From the NCBI GenBank assembly GCA_036510675.1, contig DATCDN010000061.1, forward strand, positions 1 through 54,968: 54,968 nucleotides of DNA. Reading direction: 5' to 3'. Numbering within the stretch: the stretch's first letter is position 1; every line of letters begins with the position of its first letter. The translations under genes and the position numbers were made by a program. The notes beneath the pieces were generated by a model. It was not told where the DNA came from. It made no database searches and saw only the letters and a list, made by a program, of their open reading frames with translations. This stretch comes from JAATGI01 sp036510675. GTDB lineage: Bacteria > Pseudomonadota > Alphaproteobacteria > ATCC43930 > CGMCC-115725. Positions 27,482 to 34,948 of the stretch are shown here, piece after piece.

Positions 27482-28192
27482 GTGAAAAATTCGGGTACAC
27501 GCATCGACCGCCGGGACCCGTTCGCCGGTGTTCGGGCCTGCGTCTTCGATGCCTATGGCACGCTGTTCGATCATGCCTCGGCGGCGGCGGGCTGCCGCGA
27601 TGTGCTGGGCGACAGGGTCGCCGCGCTCAGCGCGCTGTGGCGCGATAAGCAGCTCCACTATACTTGGCTGCGCTCACTCCAAGGCGAGCACGCGGATTTC
27701 TGGCAGGTCACGGGCGAGGCGCTCGACTACGCGCTGGCGACCATGACCATCGACGATGCCGTGCTGCGCGACCGCCTGATGGCGCTGTACCTCACGCTCG
27801 ATCCCTTTCCCGAGGTGCCCGAGACGCTGCGCCGGCTGAAGGCGGCGGGGTTCCGCGTCGCGATTCTGTCCAACGGCACGCCCGCCATGCTGCGTGCCCT
27901 GGTTGATGGTGCCGGCCTTGCGCCGCTTTTCGACGCGGTGCTGTCGGTCGAGGAGGTCGGCGTGTTCAAGACCCATCCCAAAGTCTATCAACTCGCGGTC
28001 AATCGGCTTCACACCGCCGCCGACGCGCTGTGCTTCGTCTCATCGAACGGCTGGGACGCCTATGCCGCCTCGGCCTTTGGCATGCGAGTGGCTTGGTGCA
28101 ACCGCTATGCGCAGCGGGCGGAGCGCCTGCCCGGCAATCCTGACCGCGTGATCGGGACGCTGGCCGATCTGCCCGCGCTTCTCGGCGCTTGA
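27482..28192 (+). CDS. Haloacid dehalogenase type II (HAD superfamily)
   Basis: This 236-residue cytoplasmic protein has the L-2-haloacid dehalogenase pattern. The nucleophile motif is CVFDAYGTLFD (D23), motif II is ILSNGTP, the lysine lies in GVFKTHPKVYQLA, and motif III is FVSSNGWDAYAA. The SSNxWD form is typical of true dehalogenases rather than phosphatases. They remove chlorine or bromine from short 2-halo acids to give D-hydroxy acids. GTG start with GGGAGGGG upstream. It diverges from the amidohydrolase gene and lies 43 bases before a CcdA-like gene. Confidence 0.93.
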   Translation: MKNSGTRIDRRDPFAGVRACVFDAYGTLFDHASAAAGCRDVLGDRVAALSALWRDKQLHYTWLRSLQGEHADFWQVTGEALDYALATMTIDDAVLRDRLMALYLTLDPFPEVPETLRRLKAAGFRVAILSNGTPAMLRALVDGAGLAPLFDAVLSVEEVGVFKTHPKVYQLAVNRLHTAADALCFVSSNGWDAYAASAFGMRVAWCNRYAQRAERLPGNPDRVIGTLADLPALLGA

Positions 28193-28235
28193 TGGCCGAT
28201 TTGACCAACATCATTTATGAATTGGAGGAAAAAGG

Positions 28236-28430
28236 ATGACTCGGCCGAAAACGACGCGGTCCGGCGCCGTCGCGATCCCCGATGCGCGTGCGTGCGAGCA
28301 CCGTCTTGCGCAGCGGATCGCGGAGGAACTCGGCAGGCAATGGCTGACGGAAAATCGCGATGCCATCGCGGCGTCGAACGATTATGTCGAACGCCACAGC
28401 GTTCCATTGGCGTCCTTCCGGCAATTCTAA
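28236..28430 (+). CDS. CcdA-family antitoxin without adjacent toxin
   Basis: This 64-residue protein ends with the CcdA signature: RQWLTENRDAIAASNDYVER, then HSVPLASFRQF. In CcdAB modules this tail wraps the gyrase poison CcdB. The N-terminal DNA-binding part is shorter and less clear (RSGAVAIPDARACEHRLAQR). A strong GGAGG site precedes the ATG. A ccdB gene would normally start within a few bases after the stop, but the next 189 bases carry no CcdB-like frame. It may be an orphan that neutralises a toxin elsewhere, or a decayed module. Confidence 0.82.
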   Translation: MTRPKTTRSGAVAIPDARACEHRLAQRIAEELGRQWLTENRDAIAASNDYVERHSVPLASFRQF

Positions 28431-28532
28431 TTCGAGCAGGCGCTTGATCGCGACGCGGCGCGCCCATATTGTGTCGGCATGATCAAGGGAATTTCAGCAT
28501 CTGCGCAACGCCTCCGACGATTCTGAGCGCAT

Positions 28533-28552
28533 CGGCGCGCGGCCGCGCGCCG
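28533..28552. repeat. Long perfect GC palindrome upstream of argC
   Basis: A 20-bp perfect palindrome (CGGCGCGCGG mirrored) is flanked by outer arms CGATTC (28518-28523) and GAATCG (28554-28559). It lies between ccdA-like and argC, in a stretch (28431-28619) with no gene. It could end the upstream transcript or bind a protein. Confidence 0.7.
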
Positions 28553-28619
28553 CGAATCGGTATTTCCATTCGATAGATCAGATTGACGTCGGCCTCATCT
28601 CCGGCGGGGCGGAACCACC

Positions 28620-29672
28620 ATGAAGCAGGACCAAGGCAAGGCACGGATCGCGATCCTCGGCGCCAGCGGCTATACCGGCGTCGAGCTATTGCGCATGCTG
28701 GCGCATCACCCCCAGGCGGCGCTGGTGGCGCTGACCGCCGACCGTCAGGCCGGCAAGGAAATCGGCGCGGTGTTTCCGCATCTGCGCATCCGCGACCTGC
28801 CGCGCCTGACCCAAATCGGTGAGGTCGATTGGAGCGGCATCGACCTGGTATTTTGCTGTCTGCCGCACGGCACGACGCAGGAGGTGATCGCCGGCCTGCC
28901 GCCGCATTTGCGCATTCTCGATCTGTCCGCCGATTTCCGGCTGACCGATCCCGCCGCCTATGCGCACTGGTACGGCCATGCCCATCGCGCGGTCCATCTC
29001 CAGGAAGAGGCCGTCTACGGGCTGACCGAGATTATGCGTCCCGCGATTGCCAATGCGCGGCTGGTCGCGGTGCCGGGCTGCTATCCGACGGGGTCGCAAT
29101 TGCCGCTGATACCACTGGTGAAGGCGGCGGTGATCGATGCCGACGATATCGTCATTGACGCCAAATCCGGCGTCACCGGCGCTGGCCGGGGCCTGAAAGA
29201 GACTAGCCTGTTCGCCGAGGTGTCTGAAGGCATCGCCGCTTATGGGGTGGCGGCGCATCGCCATATGCCGGAGATCGAACAGGGCCTGTCGCGCGCGGCC
29301 GGCCGGCCGATCCAGGTGAGTTTCACGCCCCATCTGATGCCGATGAATCGCGGCATTCTCTCCACCATCTATGTCCGCTACGCCAAGGGCGCGACCCTGG
29401 CCGATCTGCGGCGCACGCTGGAAGACGCGTATCATGACGCGCGGTTCGTCCATGTGCTGCCCGACGGCGCGATGCCAGCGACGCATCATGTGCGCGGCTC
29501 GAATCTTTGCTTGATCGGACTGGCGCAGGACCGGCTGTCGGGCCGCGCCATCGTCATCTCGGCCATCGACAATCTGGTCAAAGGCGCGTCGGGCCAGGCG
29601 ATTCAGGATATGAACGTGATGCTCGGTCTCGACGAAGCGACCGGCATCGACCAGGAGCCGCTATTCCCATGA
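28620..29672 (+). CDS. argC: N-acetyl-gamma-glutamyl-phosphate reductase
   Basis: This 350-residue NADPH enzyme makes N-acetylglutamate semialdehyde in arginine synthesis. The N-terminus IAILGASGYTGVELLRMLAHHP binds NADP. The catalytic cysteine is C154 in VPGCYPTGSQL. HRHMPEIEQGL and FTPHLMPMNRGILSTIYV are further typical segments, and the end holds DNLVKGASGQAIQDMN. The length matches the long ArgC type. The stop overlaps the ATG of the carbonic-anhydrase-like gene (ATGA), an unusual partner that may be a local arrangement. Confidence 0.98.
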   Translation: MKQDQGKARIAILGASGYTGVELLRMLAHHPQAALVALTADRQAGKEIGAVFPHLRIRDLPRLTQIGEVDWSGIDLVFCCLPHGTTQEVIAGLPPHLRILDLSADFRLTDPAAYAHWYGHAHRAVHLQEEAVYGLTEIMRPAIANARLVAVPGCYPTGSQLPLIPLVKAAVIDADDIVIDAKSGVTGAGRGLKETSLFAEVSEGIAAYGVAAHRHMPEIEQGLSRAAGRPIQVSFTPHLMPMNRGILSTIYVRYAKGATLADLRRTLEDAYHDARFVHVLPDGAMPATHHVRGSNLCLIGLAQDRLSGRAIVISAIDNLVKGASGQAIQDMNVMLGLDEATGIDQEPLFP

Positions 29673-30166
29673 GCATCATCCGACCCTATGGCGGCTTCAC
29701 GCCGAAGGTCCACCCGACCGCGTGGATCGCCGAGAATGCGTCGCTGATCGGCGAGGTCGAGATCGGCGAGAATGCCGGCATCTGGTACGGCGTCGTACTG
29801 CGCGGCGACAGCGGCGGCATCCGCATCGGCCGCAACTCCAATGTTCAGGACAACAGCGTGATGCATGAAGGCGTCGTGGTCGGCGAGAATATCACCATCG
29901 GCCATATGGCGCTCGTCCATGCCTGCACGCTCGAGGATAATTGCTTCATCGGCATGAACGCCACGGTGATGGACGAGGTGGTGGTTGAGGAGGGCGCGAT
30001 GGTCGCGGCCGGCGCGCTGGTGACGCCGGGCAAGCGCATTCCGAAGGGTCAACTATGGGCCGGCGCGCCGGCGCGATTCATGCGCGACCTGCGCGAGGCT
30101 GACTACGCGACGATGCGCCAAAGCGCGCATTACTATGTCGAACTGGCGAAGAAATATCGGGGTTAG
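29669..30166 (+). CDS. Gamma carbonic anhydrase-family protein
   Basis: This 165-residue left-handed beta-helix protein has hexapeptide repeats (ASLIGEVEIGENAGIWYGVVL). Three metal histidines are present: H66 in NSVMHEG, H79 in TIGHMAL and H84 in VHACTL. Members hydrate CO2 or act as acyltransferase-like proteins with unknown activity (YrdA, PaaY). The end WAGAPARFMRDL is the usual family tail. It is coupled to argC by a four-base overlap, and 15 bases separate it from the BKACE gene. The zinc site is intact, so activity is plausible. Confidence 0.93.
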   Translation: MSIIRPYGGFTPKVHPTAWIAENASLIGEVEIGENAGIWYGVVLRGDSGGIRIGRNSNVQDNSVMHEGVVVGENITIGHMALVHACTLEDNCFIGMNATVMDEVVVEEGAMVAAGALVTPGKRIPKGQLWAGAPARFMRDLREADYATMRQSAHYYVELAKKYRG

Positions 30167-30181
30167 GGGGAGGGCGAGGCA

Positions 30182-31120
30182 ATGGCGCACAATGGCGGTA
30201 AAGTCATCATCTCTTGCGCGGTGACGGGGTCGATCCACACGCCGACCATGTCGCCCTATCTGCCGCTGACCCCCGACGAGGTCGCGACCCAGGCGATCGA
30301 GGCCGCGGAGGCAGGGGCGGCGATCCTCCATCTCCATGCGCGCAACCCCGAAGATGGCAGCCCGACGCCCGATCCCGCCGTGTTCATGCAATTCCTGCCG
30401 CGCATCAAGCAGGCGACCGACGCGGTGGTGAACATCACCACCGGTGGCGGTCACGGCATGACGCTGGAGGAGAGGCTGGCGGCGCCGCTCGCGGCCTCGC
30501 CGGAAATGTGCTCGCTCAACATGGGCTCGATGAATTTCGGTCTCTATCCGATGCTGAGCCGCTACAAGGATTTCAAATACGAGTGGGAGCGCGCGCATCT
30601 CGAACGCTCGCGCGATTTCATCTTCCGCAATACCTTCAAGGATATCGAATATATCCTCAAGAATCTCGGCGAGGTGCATGGCACGCGGTTCGAGTTCGAA
30701 TGCTATGATGTCGGCCATCTCTACACGCTGGCGCATTTCCTCGAGCGCGGGCTGGTCAAGCCACCGCTGTTCGTGCAGACGATTTTCGGCATCCTCGGTG
30801 GCATCGGCGCCGACCATGAGAATGTCATGCACATGAAAACCATCGCCGACAAATTATTCGGCGATGATTATTCCTGGTCGGTGCTGGCGGGCGGGCGGCA
30901 TCAATTGCCGATCGTCACGATGGCGGCGATCATGGGCGGCAATGTCCGAGTCGGCCTTGAGGATTCGCTCTATATCGGCAAGGGCGAGCTCGCCAAATCG
31001 AATGCCGACCAGGTGCGCCGCATCCGGAGCATCCTGGAAAATCTGTCGCTCGAGATTGCGGGCCCGAAAGAGGCCCGCGAGATATTGGACCTGAAGGGCG
31101 GCGACCTGGTCACGTTCTGA
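30182..31120 (+). CDS. BKACE-family beta-keto acid cleavage enzyme
   Basis: This 312-residue TIM-barrel protein matches the 3-keto-5-aminohexanoate cleavage (BKACE, DUF849) family, which condenses a beta-keto acid with acetyl-CoA and releases acetoacetate plus a new CoA ester. The zinc ligands HLH (H50, H52) are in ILHLHARNP; VNITTGGG, FECYDVGHLY, and the C-terminal GGNVRVGLEDSLY are all typical. GGGAGG precedes the ATG. The exact keto acid cannot be read from sequence. It is next to a binding-protein gene and an RraA-like gene on the other strand, which suggests a small catabolic set. Confidence 0.94.
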   Translation: MAHNGGKVIISCAVTGSIHTPTMSPYLPLTPDEVATQAIEAAEAGAAILHLHARNPEDGSPTPDPAVFMQFLPRIKQATDAVVNITTGGGHGMTLEERLAAPLAASPEMCSLNMGSMNFGLYPMLSRYKDFKYEWERAHLERSRDFIFRNTFKDIEYILKNLGEVHGTRFEFECYDVGHLYTLAHFLERGLVKPPLFVQTIFGILGGIGADHENVMHMKTIADKLFGDDYSWSVLAGGRHQLPIVTMAAIMGGNVRVGLEDSLYIGKGELAKSNADQVRRIRSILENLSLEIAGPKEAREILDLKGGDLVTF

Positions 31121-31159
31121 CCAAGACGGCCGAACGCGAGGAAAAGAAAAGAAGATCGC

Positions 31160-31189
31160 ATTGCCCCCGGCTTGACCGGGGCATGCAAT
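31160..31189. repeat. Palindromic repeat, second type
   Basis: ATTGC-CCCCGG-CTTGA-CCGGGG with closing GCAAT (31160-31189). It lies 40 bases after the BKACE stop and immediately before bipartite copy 5. It may help end transcription, but has no T run. Confidence 0.7.
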
Positions 31190-31198
31190 CCGAAATAA

Positions 31199-31266
31199 AC
31201 GCGCCCTACCGGCGAAGGCCGGTATCCATGGCAGGGATGGACTCCGGCTTTCGCCGGAGAGGCGTT
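31199..31266. repeat. Bipartite palindromic repeat, copy 5
   Basis: TACCGGC-GAAG-GCCGGTA (31207-31224) and CTCCGGC-TTTC-GCCGGAG (31242-31259) are joined by TCCATGGCAGGGATGGA. The orientation matches copy 1. TTTTT and a CTTTGCGG-like flank follow, as beside copies 2 and 3. It sits between two convergent genes. Confidence 0.87.
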
Positions 31267-31305
31267 AACTTTTTCTGTGCGCCTTTGCGGTTCGATTTTT
31301 TTCTT

Positions 31306-32505
31306 TCACTGCCCCACGATCACGTCGCTGAAATTGACCCAGTTTTTGCCGTCGAAGCGGGCCATCACCATGCCGCGGATCGGGTGATAATTGGTTGGGC
31401 TGGTGTCGATGGTAATGCCCGGCAGCAATAGCGCCGGATGGAAACCATGGAGGCTGGTGGCCTGTTTCATGATGTTGGCGCGGGAGAGATCGTTGCCGCA
31501 TTGCTTCAGCACTTGAACGATGGTCTGCGCGACGGAGTAGCCATAGAGGATGCTGCCGTCGGCGCGATCGGCGCCCGGCATGTATTTGTCGAGGAACCGG
31601 CCCCAGACCGCGAGGTCGGGATCGTTCTTCCATTGCGGCGAGGTCGCGTCCTTATAGGCGTCGGCGGTCACCACGCCGATCGCATTGTCGAGGCCGGCGG
31701 GCTTCAGCGTGCCGCCGACTGAGTTGGCGTTGAGATTGAGCAGCCGCAATGGCTTCCAGCCGATCTCGGCGGTCTTGTGAATCGCCTGCGCCGCCCAGCG
31801 CGAGGTCGCCGCGATCAACAGCGTCTGCGCGCCGGCACCTTGCAGCGAAATCACCTGCGTATCGACGGTCGGATCGGACGTGGCATAGCTCGCCTCCGTC
31901 ACCAGCCCATCGTATTTATCGCCGAGCACATCCTTCAGGCCACGCAGATAGTCGCGGCCGAAATCGTCGGCCTCATACAGCACGCCGATCTTCGCCGCCG
32001 GCTTTTCCCGCATGATATATTTGGCATAGATCTGGGCTTCGGTGCGGTTGCTCGGGTTGAAATGCATGGTCCAGGGAAATTTCGCCGGATCGCCCAGCGC
32101 GTTGGCGCCGCTGGCGAGAAACAATTGCGGAATCTTGTTGCTGTTGAGATAGCCGCGCACCGCGATGCCGGTCGGCGTGCCGAGCGAGCCGAAGATGAAG
32201 GCGACGTGATCCTGCTCGACCAGCTTGCGCGTCAGCTCGACGGTCTTGGCGGGGTTGAACGCATCGTCGACGCTGTCGAACAATATCTTGCGGCCATTCA
32301 CGCCGCCCTGGTCGTTGATCATGGTGAAATAGGCGGCCTCGACCTTGCCGATCACCGCATAGGGCGAGACCGGCCCGCTATAGGGCATGGTCTGGCCGAG
32401 CTTGATCGCGGTGGCGGTGACCCCCGGCATATCGTCCGCGAAGGCCGTACCTGTCGCCAGCGCGGCAACCATGCCGGCAATGGCGATGAAACTTCTGACG
32501 ATCAT
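31306..32505 (-). CDS. ABC-type substrate-binding protein 2 (Peripla_BP_6)
   Basis: This 399-residue protein has a signal peptide (MIVRSFIAIAGMVAALATGT, cut near AFA-D), then the LivJ-like fold: IKLGQTMPYSGPVSPYAVIG, AAYFTMINDQGGVNGRKILF, and LVEQDHVAFIFGSLGTPTG in lobe one. It likely captures a small carboxylate or amino acid for a LivHMGF importer not coded here. The ATG at 32505 has GGGGGG upstream. It is 18 bases downstream of the RraA-like gene and convergent with the BKACE gene. It is not a close copy of binding protein 1. Confidence 0.92.
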   Translation of the reverse strand: MIVRSFIAIAGMVAALATGTAFADDMPGVTATAIKLGQTMPYSGPVSPYAVIGKVEAAYFTMINDQGGVNGRKILFDSVDDAFNPAKTVELTRKLVEQDHVAFIFGSLGTPTGIAVRGYLNSNKIPQLFLASGANALGDPAKFPWTMHFNPSNRTEAQIYAKYIMREKPAAKIGVLYEADDFGRDYLRGLKDVLGDKYDGLVTEASYATSDPTVDTQVISLQGAGAQTLLIAATSRWAAQAIHKTAEIGWKPLRLLNLNANSVGGTLKPAGLDNAIGVVTADAYKDATSPQWKNDPDLAVWGRFLDKYMPGADRADGSILYGYSVAQTIVQVLKQCGNDLSRANIMKQATSLHGFHPALLLPGITIDTSPTNYHPIRGMVMARFDGKNWVNFSDVIVGQ

Positions 32506-32523
32506 GCGTCCCCCCAATTTGGT

Positions 32524-33231
32524 TTAATGAATTTCGTTGGCGTCGCCGAGCGCCTGGCGCAGGCGCTCGAAATTGAATCCCGGCTCCTTGGTGGCGGCGA
32601 TGATTACCGCCTCGCGCCGCGCCAACAGCGCCGCCGCTGCCGGAATCTTGGCCGCGCCCGAGATGGGAATGACGACCGCGCCGTGACGGTCGGCGTGAAT
32701 GAGATCGCCGCTGGCGGCGTAGAGGCCGGCGACATTGACCTCACCGCCGAACTCGACGATGTGAAAATGCGCGTGCGACGGCACCACCATGCGGCACAGC
32801 ATCTGAAAGCCGGCGGCATTGGCATCGACATCGCGCACGCTGCCGTCGGTGACGATGCCGAGACAGCCGAGGCCCCGATGGATATGTGAATTGACCTCGC
32901 CCCAAAACGAGCCAAAGCCGGCGCGCGCGCCGTCCAAATCCTGGATCAGGCTGATCGACGGCGTCGGCCCGCCCGTGGCGATGTATTCGTAATAGGCGAG
33001 GCGCTGCGTGCGTGCCTCATCCGGCGCGATGGCGTGCGGCTGAATCGAGCGTAGCGTCGCGGTGCGGGCGAAGCCGACAATGGGTTTCAGCGTCGGATAG
33101 AGACACTGCAAGCCCTCGGTGGTGAAGCCGAAGCCGCGCCGCTCCGGCGCCACGATCTCCAGCGCGTTGCAGATGGTCGGCGTGTCGAACGATGCGAGCT
33201 CGGTCAGCAAATTGGGCGTGATGTCGTTCAT
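32524..33231 (-). CDS. RraA-like / HMG-aldolase-family protein
   Basis: This 235-residue protein has the RraA-like fold (PF03737): DTPTICNALE near the start, GFARTATLRS, the substrate loop SFWGEVNSHIHRGLGCLGIV, TDGSVRDVDA, and HADRHGAVVIP. Most stand-alone members are metal-dependent 4-hydroxy-4-methyl-2-oxoglutarate or oxaloacetate lyases, some acting in gallate or protocatechuate 4,5-cleavage pathways. ATG at 33231 follows AGGGGAG. The location next to a binding protein and about 8 kb from LigAB-like genes makes a catabolic lyase more likely than an RNase E regulator, but this is inference. Confidence 0.9.
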   Translation of the reverse strand: MNDITPNLLTELASFDTPTICNALEIVAPERRGFGFTTEGLQCLYPTLKPIVGFARTATLRSIQPHAIAPDEARTQRLAYYEYIATGGPTPSISLIQDLDGARAGFGSFWGEVNSHIHRGLGCLGIVTDGSVRDVDANAAGFQMLCRMVVPSHAHFHIVEFGGEVNVAGLYAASGDLIHADRHGAVVIPISGAAKIPAAAALLARREAVIIAATKEPGFNFERLRQALGDANEIH

Positions 33232-33289
33232 GTTCTCCCCTTCTTCGTCGGAGCAAGGTAGCTTACATCCCCACGCCCGTCTCCTCATC

Positions 33290-33337
33290 CTGAGCGCGGA
33301 GCCCGGCGCAAGCCGGGCGAGCAGTCGAAGGACGCGC
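33290..33337. repeat. Short dispersed repeat with GCAA hairpin
   Basis: CATCCTGAGCGCGGAG, then GCCCGGC-GCAA-GCCGGGC (33301-33318), then GAGCAGTCGAAGGACGC. This is a widespread kind of alphaproteobacterial intergenic repeat, different from the bipartite family. It lies between dinB and the RraA-like gene. Confidence 0.65.
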
Positions 33338-33342
33338 CATTG

Positions 33343-34506
33343 TCAGCCGAATAAATCCGGGGGATCGGCGTCCTCGGCGGGGGCGACATCGGCGACACCG
33401 ATGCCGATCAGGCGAAAGGCGCGGCCATCGACCTCGGGGCGCAGCAGCCGCAGCCCATTCTCCAGAATGACCGTGGCCCGCCGCGTCGGGTGCGCGAGCC
33501 GGGTCTGGCGCGTCAGATTCTTGAAATCACCGGTCTTGAGCTTCAGCACGATAGTGCGGCCGGCGAGCGAAGAGCGCGCCAGCCGCGCCGCCAACTGCTC
33601 GGACAAATCGCCGAGTTCGGCGGCCAGCGGCTCGAACGCCTTGAGATCGCGCGCGAAGGTATTTTCGGTCGAGATGCTCTTGGTCGGCCGGTCGGGCGTG
33701 ATGGGGCGGGGATCGTTGCCCTGGACGAGTTGTGCGAGCCGCCGACCGAACTTGCCGAAGCGCGTGACCAGCGCCTCCTCGGGCAACTCCTGCAGATCGG
33801 CGATCGTGGTGAGACCGGCATCGGTCATGTGGCGGGCGGTCGCGGCGCCGACACCATGGATGGCGCCGACCGGCAGCGGCGCCAGAAACGCCTTCGCCTC
33901 GGCGCGGCCGATCACCGTGAAGCCGCGCGGCTTGTGCTGGCCCGAACCCAGCTTGGCAAGGAATTTGTTGTAGCTCAGTCCGACCGTGACGGTGACCCCG
34001 ACGCGGCGCTCGATCGCCCGTTGCAGCCGCGCCAGCAGCACCGCCGGCGGCCGGTCGTAGCGCCGCGCCTCGGGCGACAGATCGAGATAGGCCTCGTCGA
34101 GCGACAGGGGCTCGACCATCGGCGTCGCCTGCAGGAATAAGGAGCGGATTTCCTGGCTTACTTCTTTGTATTTGGCCATGTCGGGACGAACCACGACCGC
34201 GTGCGGACATAGCTCCATGGCGCGGAACATCGGCATCGCCGAGCGCGGTCCGAATTTGCGCGCGATGTAGCAGGCGGTCAGCACAACGCCGCGCCCGCCC
34301 TCGTGCCCGACGATCACCGGCTTGTCGCGGATCGCGGGATTGTCGCGCTTTTCGACCGAGGCGTAGAACGCATCGCAATCAATATGCGCGATGGCAAGTG
34401 TGCCGATCTCGTGATGGCCGATCAGCCGCGCGGAACCGCACGCGGGACACCGCGACACATCGCGTTCATCCCAATGGGCGCAGTCCCGACACAGCGTCGC
34501 CGTCAT
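33343..34506 (-). CDS. dinB: DNA polymerase IV with N-terminal cysteine cluster
   Basis: This 387-residue Y-family polymerase copies damaged templates. The catalytic acidic residues are in IAHIDCDAFYASVEKRD and LSLDEAYLDL. GVTVTVGLSYNKFLAKLGSG, AIHGVGAATARHM (helix-hairpin-helix) and a little-finger domain follow. The end DPPDLFG may bind the beta clamp. The extra N-terminus has C6, C9, C20 and C23 (CRDC...CPAC), a likely zinc ribbon known from alphaproteobacterial DinBs. I chose the ATG at 34506 so the cluster starts six residues in; an alternative is 11 codons upstream. Confidence 0.95.
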   Translation of the reverse strand: MTATLCRDCAHWDERDVSRCPACGSARLIGHHEIGTLAIAHIDCDAFYASVEKRDNPAIRDKPVIVGHEGGRGVVLTACYIARKFGPRSAMPMFRAMELCPHAVVVRPDMAKYKEVSQEIRSLFLQATPMVEPLSLDEAYLDLSPEARRYDRPPAVLLARLQRAIERRVGVTVTVGLSYNKFLAKLGSGQHKPRGFTVIGRAEAKAFLAPLPVGAIHGVGAATARHMTDAGLTTIADLQELPEEALVTRFGKFGRRLAQLVQGNDPRPITPDRPTKSISTENTFARDLKAFEPLAAELGDLSEQLAARLARSSLAGRTIVLKLKTGDFKNLTRQTRLAHPTRRATVILENGLRLLRPEVDGRAFRLIGIGVADVAPAEDADPPDLFG

Positions 34507-34554
34507 TCGATCTGGATAGGCCCGGCCCGGCGCCGGCACAAGGCCCTGGCGAGG

Positions 34555-34854
34555 CTATTTGACGGGCATGACCTTGTCGGCGGCGGCGATGATGCCGTCA
34601 TCGCCATGCGCCTTGCAGTAGGCGCCGAGATTGGTGGCGTCCTTGGTCATCTTCTCAACATGGAGAACCGGCGGGTCGTTTTCCTTGGTGTAATAGCCCT
34701 CGAGCCACACCAGGATCATGCCGATCTCATCCTTGTTGCTGTTGATGAAATCCTTGCATTTGATGGTCGACATATCGATGTCGTTGGCGGCGAACGCCGG
34801 TGCGCCGAAGGCGAGCGTGACGGTCGCGGCCAGCGCGGCAAGCATCATTTTCAT
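34555..34854 (-). CDS. HdeA-family-like small periplasmic protein
   Basis: This 99-residue protein has a signal peptide (MKMMLAALAATVTLAFGAPA, cut near AFA-A) and a helical core with two cysteines: C33 in TIKCKDFI and C80 in LGAYCKAH, plus VWLEGYYT in between. This is the HdeA/HdeB pattern (PF06411), where the pair forms a disulfide and the protein acts as an acid-stress chaperone in enteric bacteria. AAGGGG precedes the ATG. It is 48 bases from dinB, same strand, and downstream of phaC by about 90 bases. Its role in this organism is unknown. Confidence 0.82.
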   Translation of the reverse strand: MKMMLAALAATVTLAFGAPAFAANDIDMSTIKCKDFINSNKDEIGMILVWLEGYYTKENDPPVLHVEKMTKDATNLGAYCKAHGDDGIIAAADKVMPVK

Positions 34855-34948
34855 CTGAAGACCCCTTGAGAAATGCGGGTCGAGGATAGCCAAGGCGCGA
34901 TTGGCAAGTCGATTGAATTCTGGACTGCCACCGGCGATGTGATCGGCG

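Noticed and set aside
28431..28619. Remnant of ccdB after the CcdA-like gene
   Set aside because: I read all frames for the CcdB start and end patterns and saw none; calling a pseudogene is not supported.
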